Made by a program: the position numbers and the translations under genes
Part shown: one piece after another, positions 24,801-37,300 of the stretch
Numbering within the stretch: position 1 is the stretch's first letter
Layout: each line of letters opens with the position of its first letter
The notes under the pieces: generated by a model
Seen by the model: the letters and a program-made list of their open reading frames with translations, nothing else
What the model was told of the DNA's origin: nothing
The model's database searches: none
NCBI RefSeq assembly: GCF_965638725.1
Contig: NC_134949.1
Coordinates: 136,544,768 to 136,608,767, forward strand
Length of the DNA: 64,000 bases
DNA from: Aptenodytes patagonicus
Taxonomy: Eukaryota; Chordata; Aves; Sphenisciformes; Spheniscidae
Direction: 5' to 3'

Positions 24801-27800
24801 GGCAGTCAGTTGTCATGCTCTGAAGTCTTAATCCTTGGTGGACTCCTGGAGATGCTATTGTAAAAGACATAGTAAACATCTAGAGCACAACTCCATCATC
24901 TGATCTGTTCTCCATCATTTGTCTTTCTCTGCTGAAGACCATGGTGCAGGGAATGTCCCTAGATGAGCTGATGCCTGGGTCTCAGAAAACACCAGAGCTG
25001 AAGGAATAAGTGCTCAGACTCTCACATAATTGTGGGAAGCTTTAATTCATTTCTTTTTTTTTAATTTAAAGAGCATACCCAACATTGTGAATAACTGGCA
25101 AGAAGCAAGATTTAAAAGAAGAAAAAAGGTTTTGTTAAGCTTTTAACTTTAAATTGTGTTTATGCATGGAGACCAAATTCAGATGTTGTTTATTTCTTGA
25201 AAGCACAGAGAAAAAAACTGTGTTGCTGCTGTTGCAGACAAAGGATGAGATGTGCAGAGCTTCCACAGCACCTGGCAGAAAAAGTGTTGCTGTGATTCTT
25301 TACACACCAGTGTATGTCCTAACACGGCAAATCCAGTGGCTCTTCTGCCCCTCAAATAGGAGACACAGCACGAAATGCCCCAATCCCCCTCCCAGAGCTA
25401 AGAGCCTATTGCTAAATATTCATCAAAGTCATGCCTGAAGACAAAATATTCAGGAGCTAACAAGCACAGTCCTCCTGCTATAGGAAAACATCCATTCTGG
25501 CTATTCTAGTACCGCGTCAAAGTGCAAGAGGAAAAGCAATTCTAATCATAATTTTATCTCTGTTATCATGAATATAACCAAAGGTTTCTTCTTTAAAGTT
25601 ATAAAAACTATCCAGCAATATTTTTATTTCACAAGGCTTCATTGACAGACTCTCTTGTCTGCAGCAATTCAGAACTCCGGCTACTGAAGCTCATCGCTTT
25701 TTTATTTGCCTCCTTCAGTGCCGAGGAGATATTTATAACTGTTGCAGTCACTCTTGAAATAAGTATACAGCGCAAGGGTGCTGCATGTTACCAGTCAAGC
25801 AGAAGAAGACAAAGACAAATAAAAAGCAATGAAAAGACATGATATAGATATAGGGAAGATGTGACTACCAAAGAGCTAATGGTTTTGTGATGGTAAGAAC
25901 TGAGCTTAGAAGAATACCGCGTGTTAGTAATGGTTTTGTTGAAAAACCTCTTCAGATCATTAAAGTATTAAGCTGTTCTTTATCGCACTTTCCCTACCTC
26001 TTCTTTTCTTCGCTAGTTGATGGTTTTTTTAATACTCTTTCTTTATATCTGTCCTACAGGATTGAATAGCATTGAGCTGCCTTCGCCACACAAAATCACA
26101 GATCACTAAATTTTTGTTTCATTCTAGACATAATTTGAGACAATCGAACTGAACAGCAATTTTGTATTCACATCTTTTATTTATTAAGGGTCTTCGAAAT
26201 ACAGGGAAAAGGGAAAATGCAAAATCCAGTATATACAGGAAATGTCAAAGTGGGGAAAAAGCAGGCACAAAAAAAAAAAAGAAATATTTTTCTCTTCATT
26301 TTTTCTTCTAAAAGGTGAAAAGCTAGTGAGCCAGATTCCCTCCCTTGCAGGGATATGCTCAGCGCGAGAGGCTGAAAGGATTACAGCAGGACGCCACTCA
26401 CATAGCTCTCACCGTCTGTCCTGAGCAGCTCTGGTTTAAATTACAGCTACCTCAGCGTCCCTGTATCCCTAACCAGCGTGCAGGGTGCCCAGCTGAGAGG
26501 CACTGGAGGACACCAGTGTCTCCCGTGTGGCTTGCATCCCGAGGAGGGGATGCTGGTGCAGACCAGCCACCTCAGCCCTGTGCCTGCAGCCCCTTCTCTC
26601 CCCTTTGCATCCTCCCAGCCAAAAGCTCAGGTGCTGGGATACAGGTATAGATAACGATACGGCATCTCTGCTATCTCAGAAGCGCAGAGGGAGAAGAGTA
26701 TGGGGTGGGGCCTGAGCTGCTCCGGAGCCACGAGTTTTCGTGCTGGGCTAAGTGAGCGTTTTCCACAGGTAATAGGACTGGGAGCTGCCTCAGGCCCCAG
26801 GGAAGGAAACACACACTTACATTTCTTCTGACTTTGCCCAAAGTTTTTTATTTCATCATTCCAAGCTGTTTAAAAGGTGGTTGTGCTGGATAAGTAACCA
26901 GGGCCCGGGATCTGTCAGAACAGCAGACGCATCTTCAAAAGTTAGACAATGCTGTGCCACCAGAATCTGCTGGGAAAAGGTAGTGCATTTCATAACTGCT
27001 TTCTATTATTAGCCCATCACTATAGTCCTGGATTAAAAAATCACTTCAAATGAAGGAAAGGGAAAAGGTATTCTTCTTTCTCTACGGCTGGATTCCCCTC
27101 CTTGCTTCCCTTTGCCAAAAATATTTTTAAATTTAAATGTGAAAGCAAGTTATGGGTATGGACCCCTGTGTTTGAAGAAATAGAAGGCAGTTTTGCTTGA
27201 AGTTTTAGGGTGATTCTTACTTTGAAAATATATTTCAGTAGTGTTAGATTATATAATGACAGCTATGCATCCTGCATGCATGACTTGCTTTCCTCATCTT
27301 CTTGGTAGCTGGGGTCAAGGGCTGCAGAAGAGGTTCCTAAGTTACATTTCCCTTTCCCATATTTCAATATACAAGTAAACGCCCAATTTCTACAGATTCT
27401 GAGCAATTTTTGGAGTTGCAGCCCCCTGGGGCTGTGCCCTCCTTCAATTTGAAAATCAAGATCTAGGACTCAAAAAGAAAGCAGGCACTGAAGGTTCCTT
27501 CAGTGAGGGATTTATGCCTGAATCACTAACCTGCTCAGTAGGCTTGCCAGCTTTCTCCAGTAATAATGCTTCACATTAGTTATTTGAGCTCAAATGCAGC
27601 ATTTGCAGAAGAAAAACATTCTGCAGTTTACCATTCTGGAAAGAGCTGATTGTTGTGTTGTCAATAAAGAGAAGGATTACAGAGTAGGCGAATTTGTTAC
27701 ATACACGTATGGCCCATGAAATACATCCCTCTGTGAATCTTTAAATATTATCAGCCTACAGTAATTGTTACTTACACTCCACCCACTTCATCCTTCTTTC

Positions 27801-30800
27801 CTTCCTTTCCTCTGAAGAATAATTTGACAGTTGTTTTTTTTGAAAAAGTTGAACTACAAAATGATTTCTACGTCTAACAAGGACACAAATATGCTAGCGT
27901 AAGTACAGTTAAGAAAACGTGGACAAATTTGAAACCCTCATCCATATGAAAGCAAAAATCAGAGTGTTCTCTAGAACTGAGATGGCCTGGAGAAACCTGA
28001 GGCTGTGGTGGAAGGGAGAAAGGCAGAGGGAATTAAATCCTCACCCCCCACCACAGACCCAGGACTATCCCCCTAGCATTGTAAAATTGAATTTATAGCT
28101 AAAATCAGGAAAATAGACCCAGGCATTAAGATCACAGGTGCTACTTCACTGACAGCCTATTATAAAGTTCCAACTGTGTCCAAAGTTATAAAGCAATTTT
28201 CATAGTTATATTTGTCAGGATGAATAATGTGCAAATCCACTTCTCTGCTTTTTTTATTTTTTGATACGTCATTATTAAAATGATGTATTTTTACTAATGT
28301 ATTATTAAAAGATTCCTACTACACCTAGCGAGGCTTCCCCAGATGTTCATCCAGTGCAGCAGTGAATGGCAAATGTAGACCCAAGACACAGGGAAGAAGC
28401 ACTCAAACCCTGCAGCGATGGGAAGGAGGTTCCTGCAACCCAGTAAGAGGGAAACAAAGCAGAGCACTTATATACTGTCCTTATCCACACGACTCCCAAA
28501 GGTCAGCAGAGGCCAAAGAGATCCCAGCAAGTGGAGGTCATAAAAAAAACCTGCACAGAATAAGTTACAGAGGCCAAGAAAAAAGGCCATTTTCAGCAGA
28601 CATATGCTGAAAGATGAGGTGGGAAGAAGAAGGATGCTTGGAAAGGGTGAAAAACCAGCCGTCCAGCCACACCGAGACTCCAGCCAACGTGGGATGCAGT
28701 CATTAACAGAGTCTGAGAAACTGGAGAAGTCACAAAGTCTCAGCCTTATGGTATCAGTGTGTTAAGAGCAAAATTAGGCTGTTCCGGGGTACCTTCAAGG
28801 AAATTAGTCCAGGGCTATTAAAATGGTGTAATCAAAATCAGAGACCACATCACGCACCGTGGGCAAGAAACAAACCTGAATGTACTGATCTACATCCAAA
28901 CAGATAGGGGTGGCTTACCTACAGCTCACATGTGCAGTAAAAAATAAAAGGCTTTTATTTGTTTATGGAAAGCAGTCTTTGCTGAAAACAACTAGAAGCT
29001 CCTTACTTATGACCAAACAGGCTTGGCTTACTCAAACCCCATCCTGAGAAGCCAAACATGATTTTCTCCTAAATCGCAAGTGAATCATTTTCAAATGAAA
29101 CGCAAATTTCAAGAGCTGAAGAGGTGAAGGAACCTGCTTAAGAGCATCTGCCCAAAGCACAGTGCAGCAAATTCCAGAAAGAGGGACAGGAATGTCCAAA
29201 AGGAGAGGGGCATCATGAACAGGATAAACAATTGCGGATGAAACTCGGGATCGTGAAGGCAGGGTATTAGCAGGGCATAACCAGGACAAGACATTCCCTG
29301 CCTCTTTTATCAGCTCCCCTGGGGGCTGATGGGGGTCTGTTTAAAGGCACTATAATGGTGCTTTAAAAGATCTTACAAAAAAATATATGTACAGCAGCCA
29401 GGACCCAGCAAGGGAGAGAAAATTGTCATGGGAATCGGAGCCTTAAGGGGGCTCTGAAAAGGTTGCTGCAACCCATAGAAGCCACTGAGGTGGCTGAAAC
29501 TAGGCCTGAAAGCAAGGTCTCACCTGCAAGGATATTGTGGAAAACGGTAGATTGCTTTACAAAACTATTTCATTTCTAGTCTGTCTTTCCCATTCTTTTT
29601 ATGTTTCTCTATTTCTTTAAGTTACTTATTATACTTGAATATTATAATAGAATCTGGAGTTTAAAGTTCTTTTGCTCCTCTTCGGAGAATTCACCATGAG
29701 CTGAAGGTACGGCCAGATCCACCTCAACGCCCTGGGCCACTCAGGGTCCCACCACGAGTCCATACTGCAAACAGGCAGTAGAACCAAGCCCTGCTCCATA
29801 TTTAGCACTATTAAATTATGACACCGAAGAAACACATGTAGTTACCAGCTGACATTATATTTAACAAAAAGGCTGAAAACAGGAATGCCTCTTGTGTTTG
29901 GACTTGGTGTCAGAAGAACAGGGGACGATGTGTGGAAGACAGAACTAAAAGGAATCAAGCAAAGTCAATGTGATTCTGCAAATCTCACTAGTTCAGGACA
30001 GGTAGCCTGGGGACATCTATGGTGACAACCACTGTGAGGTGGTGGTGACCGAAGAGACCCTTGCTCTTCTGAAGTTGTCATCACCCGAAGATGCCTGCTG
30101 AAGAAGAGTAGGCATTTAAGCCTGGCTGGGAACAAAAGACGTGAGATGCTCAATGACTCCTCTCTCATGTAATCAAGATGTCCATGTTACCTAACTCAGA
30201 AGCATGCAGAGCAGAGACGCTAAATGAAGCAAGTTTCTGCCATCACCTTTTCTCAGAAGATAGGATTCGTCTCACCAAACTGTAAGCACTTAAAAGCCAG
30301 ACATTGCCTCAGCTCCCTCAGTAACTGGCAGCGCAGACGGCAGCTTTCAGAGGTGATTCATCCAACCCATCTCACATACCAACCTGGGCTGGGGCTACTC
30401 ACCCCAGAGAGCCTCTCGTGCACGTCATCAGGAAAGAGGCCTGGGTGACTCACCTGGCCTCAACACCGATGTCCTGGGAGGCTAAACTTAAGAGAAATCC
30501 CACAGGCAGAGGCTCCCCACAACCTGCCAGCTCAGGGTACATCTGCTCTCGCCCCGCTCTGCTCTGCAGTGGTCGGCAGGGGCCGGTCCTGCCCCAGCCC
30601 CAGCCCCAGCTCTGCCCTCTGCCTGCGGGCTCGGCTGGAGGAAAGTGAAATACAGGATCTTCCTGCTCGCTCCTCTGAGACGAAGAAGAACGAAGAGCTC
30701 CGAAGGTTAAAGTAAAAAGCAAAAAGCCGCAAAAAGGCAGACGGGTCTCAGGTGGAGCAACTCGTGAGCTGGAGGGAAGATGATGGCGAATGGGAATAAA

Positions 30801-30960
30801 AAATGGGCAGCAAAACTTATTTGGAGGTGCTGGGGAGGAATGAATTAATTGCTCACCAAGGGCAAGGGTAGAGGCTCTGCCTCGCAAAGAGGTGCTCAAA
30901 GCACTCTGTGGAGGAAAAGCCATATCCAGCCATGACTGCTCCACTCTGAGCGCTAAGGCA
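21889..30960. other. Intergenic DNA, no gene recognised
   Basis: About 9 kb of unique sequence. Complex AT-rich patches at about 22,260-22,540 and 23,580-23,880 could be conserved non-coding DNA but have no distinctive motif. No coding exon, RNA gene or named repeat could be supported. Confidence 0.45.
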
Positions 30961-30989
30961 TGAATACCTTTGGGCCCAGATTCTTTCCT

Positions 30990-31290
30990 GAGCTAACTCT
31001 GCAGTGATACCAGAAATTATGCAAGTTAAGATGCATGTCTCTTATGAAAATGATGCAATAATCAGTGTCTACAGTTCGATTATGAGATAATTAATTTTAA
31101 TTGCATATTACATTCTCATTGAATTAAAAGATTTGAAGAGTTTGACTATTTTTATATTCCCCTTGCAATACATTTTGTAGTCTGTGCTATTTAGAGACAG
31201 AAAATTGCAACTATTTTAAAAACACGACAATGACTTTCACCTCCCTGAGGGAAATCCTGAATTATTACCTTTGATGGCATCACGGTTTCA
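30990..31290. promoter_or_regulatory. Candidate regulatory element
   Basis: AT-rich, non-repetitive block with a compound homeodomain cluster TAATTAATTTTAATTGCAT (31,088-31,106) and GATGCAATAATCAG nearby. No coding or repeat signature is seen. Confidence 0.35.
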
Positions 31291-33050
31291 TCCTTATTCT
31301 GTTAGAGAAAATCATTTGAGACCCCTTCTTAGCTTTGCTTTCCACCTTTTGAGTGCCTTGAGTTCCCAACACTGAGGTGAAAAACGCTCGCTATTTATTA
31401 GGTGGAAGAGAGGAAATCATGTCTTCTTTTGGATTTTTTTTCTTCACCAGAAAAATTTTGAAATAAAACTTTCTTTTTGTCACATCTTCTTGGTGCCACG
31501 CATTCAGCAGGAGCATTGGCTGGGCCCATGGGGTCACCTCCCTCCCAGGGAAACAGGCTGCCACCCTGCCCTGCTTGTCCCCGAAATGAACCCGCAGGCA
31601 TGGGTAGCACCTCGCTGCGGCGGCTCCATTCCTGCCTTCAGCATCACTTTGCCAGCTGCAAGGGAGGGTGACTGAGGTCGGACATTGCCCCATGCGGCAG
31701 AGACGTGTTTTGCCTGTTCTGATTTTCCATTTTTTAGCTCCTGCCAGCAGCAGAGCATTGAGCAAAATGTCCCTGCTATAGCCCTCAACAATTCATCGTA
31801 ATAAGTCACTGGCTGAATTGCACCTTGTGGTCCCACTGTGAGGGAACAAATCACCAACTTCTCCAATTGTTCAAATATCTTCTCAAATAGTTGCTGAATA
31901 AGTCATGCCAGTAGTCGGCAGTTTGTAACTTCCCAACCAGTGGTTTGCAGCAGATATTCAAGACCCAGCCTTTGAAGCTGACTGGGTTTTGGCCGGCTGC
32001 AGAGGCTATAGGGTAGCCTCCCTATAGGGAGCCTCCACAGCCGGCCAAATCCCGGTTCCTAGGGATTTGGACACCTAGGCAGGAGCCTCTGCTTTTGCAA
32101 GGGACAAAGTAAAAGCTTTCCGAATTGCCCTTCAGCAGTGAAAAGCGGGCATTTTCTGTGCCATGAGCAGCTCCAAAGAAGAATGAGGAGGGAGAGCAGA
32201 GACACCTACACTAGACCCTCACCATCCCTTTTCAGGGTGCAATACATACTCCCTCTCCTAGTCTGACCCCAGCGTGCCTGCCTTTCCCAGTCGGATCCGA
32301 ACACCCATGCTCCCACACCGCTCGTCCCCAAGCATGCAGGAGGCCAGCCCTCGCTTAGCCAGGCACCAGTGCTGCCCATGGGGGTATGGTGGTGGGACAC
32401 CTTCCCATAGGCAAGAGAGGACGGAGCCTGTGAGCCCCAAATGTCCAGCCAAGGAGGCTCCGTGATTGCCTGACATGAAATGCAAGATACTGGAGATGTA
32501 GAAAGGAAAGAATACAAACTGGGTTTGCAAGCATATCCCCAGTTTCATGCTTAAATACATAACCTTGCCCATGCAGAAGGTTTTTTTCTAGCATTAATGT
32601 CCCCCTGTGCCCACCCTTTTGTGCCAAAGAGGTGAGCAAAGCTGCAGAAATCTCACCAAACGCCAAGATTTATGCTTTATCTTTCCTCAGATCCCAATTT
32701 TTTAGACTCAAAGAATAAGTGATGACAAGTTTTATACATATTTCTAATATATTCCTACCTTACACCCCTTACATCTCAACCTTTTCTTTCCTCGTCTTTC
32801 TTGCTCTTGCATGTTTTATTCTGACTGGGAGCCTGAAAGTGTGAAGGTATTGATTACACGTCTCTTTCTGACACACCGCGAAATATGCCATCTCCCGTCT
32901 TCACACTGGTGACTGGCTTACATGGCAGGTTTCTTCTCTATGTATAAAACACATCAAAATTGTATTACATGCTGCTGTTGTCTTTAATAGAAATATTATT
33001 CAACTCACCCAAGTTTTCTTCAGGAGATTTTTTTCATTTCGCTTAATGCC
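31291..33050. other. Intergenic DNA with a GC-rich hairpin
   Basis: Apart from the hairpin at 31,988-32,049 nothing was recognised; overlapping open frames on both strands are unsupported. Confidence 0.5.
31988..32067. repeat. Compound hairpin
   Basis: TTTGGCCGGCTGCAGAGGCT (31,988-32,007) pairs with 32,030-32,049 at 18 of 20 positions. The 22-nt spacer overlaps a perfect 14-bp palindrome CTCCCTATAGGGAG (32,018-32,031). A further AAATCCC/GGGATTT stem lies at 32,047-32,067. It may be a small hairpin transposon remnant; the family is unknown. Confidence 0.6.
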
Positions 33051-34330
33051 TAACCTTCTCAGGTTTTGACAGGTACACAAATCTTCCCGGAGGCTGCTGT
33101 TCCGGAGCTCGCTGTGTTGTTTGTGTTAAAAGTCTTTTATCCTGAGATCAGCGGTCCCGGGGATGAGAGCGAACGATTAAGTTCTGCAACGTACCTTGCG
33201 AGTAGGGACCGATCATTTATTACTTAGCTGTGTCTGGAGCCTCTAAACTAAGGCTTAGCCAGTTCGATAAGTAGTGGAACAAAGGCTACTCTGGCATGAA
33301 GGCTGTTTATATTTCACGGGGGATTTTTTTTTTTTTTGGATCATTTTTGCTTAAACCATTGGAGGGCCTTGGAAGTGTGTTACTGCAATTCCGCTGGCGG
33401 TCCATCTCGCAGAGCCATCCTAAAGCCACAAGGCACGCATATCTACATAGCATCATACAGAACAGCCCGGCGTGACACCAGGCTCTTAAACAATAGCGAG
33501 GGGCTTTTTATGCAATACAAAAATATATTAAAAATACATAATGTAACTTGTCTTAATATACTTTTCTGAGTCTAAAAATATGCCAGACCAAAAGAAACAT
33601 ATTTACATAAAAAGCAGACAAGGTCAAATAACAAAGAAAGCCCTTAATTAGTTGTAATCAACTTTAATTTGCATACTGTATATAATTCCTAAATGATTGT
33701 TAATAATAACTTTATATAATGGACTTCCAATTTTCATGAAAATGGCACATTTTGATAAGCAGACACAAAACCCTAGTACTAATAAGGTTTAATTTGCATA
33801 CATTAGACTGATTATCCAAACAAAAGGATTACAGTATTACTTCTCCATACCTTTATGTCCTTATTATGCACATTTATTAACTTCACAAAAGCTAGCTGTT
33901 AGTGACAAACAATAGCCGTGGCTGGAAGAGAAATCTACAGTGTGAATAAAGTGCATTTTAATGCTAAGAAGCAAAGTTTATCCTGCATAAATGTTTTGTT
34001 TAACTCTTTCTTTTGCAAAAGGCATTATGGTCTACAAGGTAGGCACTATTAGATGGATAAATCTCTTCTTCATTATGTAATTTTTTTTTAAAGAACAGTT
34101 TTTCTGTAAAAACTATAACCTGTTCGTGCTCCCAGTTTCCTGATGTGAAGTTAAAAAACATGGATGGTGCTTGAACATACCAGAAAAAGTGTTTACAATC
34201 ACAGGATTAAGCTGTTAACTCGTGTGATTCCAGGGCACAGTGTTAATAAATATATTGCCACAAGCTTCGTTTTCACAGCATAAATAATAATACAGGTGGC
34301 AATAGCTGTTCCTAAGGGTATTACATATAC
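33051..34330. promoter_or_regulatory. Candidate long-range regulatory block
   Basis: About 1.3 kb of mostly repeat-free, high-complexity DNA. It includes TTAATTAG (33,644-33,651) and the identical 12-mer TTAATTTGCATA twice (33,664-33,675 and 33,789-33,800), each a POU octamer fused to a homeodomain core. The left part (33,060-33,300) is less AT-rich and unique. Of all intergenic DNA upstream of ARX this looks most like a conserved developmental enhancer. Conservation itself cannot be seen. Confidence 0.45.
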
Positions 34331-37300
34331 CCCGCAATTAAAATGTGAGCAAGGGGGGAGGGGGGGGAAAAAAATCATTAGTAGATCTGGTATCTGAAGT
34401 AAATGATGCTCGCAAGGGGCTGAGAAGAAAGCCAATAGATGTGAAGCTTAAATTGAATGCCACCCTGGAGCTCCCTCCGCGCTGTGACACAGGGCTGTGC
34501 TGATACGCGATGGTGACAGTGATGTGAGAAGAGGATGTCACCCTTCTGGTGAGAGGCACCACCTTCGAACAGAAACGCTGCTTTTGGAGATACGTCGTCA
34601 TCCCACGTGTTTTGATACTCCGTGAACCAGCTGGCTCTTCAGGGAGGGTTGCTACGGTTGTCGTGAACCTTGAGTGACTTCTCAAGGGTAAATTGTTTCT
34701 TGCACAATTTTTGACTAAGGTCTCCATGTCTACAGGTAACCAGTTTGCTTGACACATCAGAGCAACCCAGATCAGGTTTTAATGTTAGACAGATGCCATC
34801 CAGCCAATCCCTTGAATATACAGTGAGCATCTGGCAAGGTTACCAAGTACTGACAACAGACTTTTTATTTTCAGCGTCATTTCCATCCAGCCACTCTGCA
34901 AAGGGCTGTAGGAACCGCTGTGATTTTTTTCACCTGTGCAGCTCAAGGCTGCTGACTTCTGGCTCAGTCCTGGTTGGTGCCAGAGGGTCAAAGCCCAGGG
35001 TCCTTCCCCCAGCAGGAGCCCAAGGATTTCATCGGGAAGTTGTGAATGAATAAGGGCCTCATGATGCAGCTGAGGGTCTCTAACTGTGAAACTGCCACTG
35101 GGGTAGTGTTGCACAACGACCACGTGCATTTGTTGGTCTGGAACAGCAGGTGGGGAAAACGCATTTTAGAGGATATAATATACATAAGAACCTTTAAATC
35201 TACACAGAAACTTAGAGAGATCAGCCTTTTGCCGTAAATATTGATGGTATTTACCATGACATTTACTGTATTTGAGCTCTGCTATAAAGATACTGATGTT
35301 GCGAAAGGTGCTCAATATGCTTTTCTTCCAAGGAGACCCCAGAGAGAATGGATGGCCTAGGAGAAGGCTCTGGAGCTGTGTTCCTGGACCAGCAGTTTCT
35401 GAATCAACCCCAGTTTATTCTAAAATATTCAGAATAAACATGCCCAGAAGATTTGGCAATGTCTATTCTGTGTTCAAAGTGACACAGCCACCAAATCCTG
35501 CTGACGTCCAGACGGGACTTGGATTCCCAAAAGCACTGTTGAAAACAAGACTTGGTATCCTGCCTCATTTAGGCATTCTTAAAGGTATCCCAGGTCACGA
35601 AGCATATTGAGTTTTGCATAGATTTTAGGTTAGTCACAAAGCTTACACTGACTGAACATGGATTTTTATGTTTTTTTAATCAGAATGCAAATACAAACCT
35701 GGCTTGCTTTTCCCTACCAAATCATAGCCCTGTTTCCATCGAATCCTATTGGGCTTGATCTGGCCTCATTTCCCTGACTAATAATCCTTACGCACCACTC
35801 AGTTAGGTTACCTTTGGATCCAAACTGCAGTTGTCAGTCTGTAAATAAGAACATTTTCCTAAGTTCCTACCGCTGTAGTCATATTCTTCTCCTTCGTAGC
35901 TCTTCGTGGCGATTCAGTGAGGTGTGCCTGATTCTCACTGGTCGCTCGTTCCTTTTGTTTTCCTTTGCAAAAACTGGGAACAGCCAACAAAATGCCTTCT
36001 GCCTGGTTCTGCTCCCTGATCCCCAGTCCATCTTCCTGCTGTGTACTGCAGAAAGAGGAAAAAAAAAAGAGTATTTCGTCTTACAGGCATTTGGGTTTCT
36101 CTCTGCCATACTGCGTCAGAATCCACCTTCGGTGTTGAAGATCTCTTTGCCCGTTGAATTGTACAGCCTTGTCCCAGGTTAAAAAAAAATTATTTGGGAC
36201 CCTTTTACGGGATAAGGAATTAGAATAAGTGTAAATGATTGTCCAGTTATTCTCACCTGTAAGTTTGCATTCGGTGAAGGAGGACGTGCGCTACCGTTCC
36301 AAGTGACGGATCCACAGAAAAGCCTCTGACACGTAGCAAGTTTTATAAATCGGAAGCCATGTTCAGCTTTAGAAACCCCGAGGACATCCAGAACCCTCCA
36401 GCCATCTTGACAAAACAAAAACTGGAACCGGAATAAAGCCAAACCATCCCTTCTAGCTCTTGTTCAAAGGGAAGAAAACTGACATTTTCCTGAGCATCGC
36501 TATACAAAATGGATGATAGCACACTCTGCTGAAGGAAGCACACAGGCTTCTCGAGTAGCCCCGGCTCACCTGAAAGCCCAGCCAAAGTCTTCACCTATTT
36601 GTGCTGCAATTGCCTGGGTTGCAACACAAAAACCATCATACAAATGTGCTTTCCCTCATAAGAAAACCTCACTGACTCGAGGAATGAAAGGTTATGAGTA
36701 AAGGTTACAACACAGGAACAATAATTTAGTTAAATCCAATCTCTTTTGTTTAAAGTTAGTTTTTCTGTGGTTCCATAATATTATTTTCAGTTTTCAAGAA
36801 CAGAAACAAAAGCTGAGCTCTGTAAGTGCCAAGTCTTTTTCAAGGTTTGATAAAAAGCTAAAAGACAAGAAGGTGCATTGATTCCAAATAATAACTTATA
36901 ACCTGTGATTTCAAGATTTTACAAACCGTGCACATGACTGGAAATATCTGTCTATAGAAGTTTCTAAGAATTATGTATGAAGGGGAAATCTTAAAACACG
37001 TACTCTTTTTTTTATTTTATTTTTGAATGGAAAACTTCAAATCAACAGTCCAACAAATTGCAGCTGTTGGAATTGCTGAGCCAATTTACAATAAAATTGA
37101 ATTTTTTTCCGTTAGGAAAAAAACACTTTAAATTTGGAAGGAAGCGCTCTGCTCCCTACCAACCCACTCATACTTTTCTATAACGTCACGCACACCCGCG
37201 GTCCCAGCTATCATGTTCCTCAAGGCGCATAACTAGCGTTAGCACAGACGTTTTTAAGAATCTATCTCCATTCTTAATTATTTCAGAACATCGGATTGTC

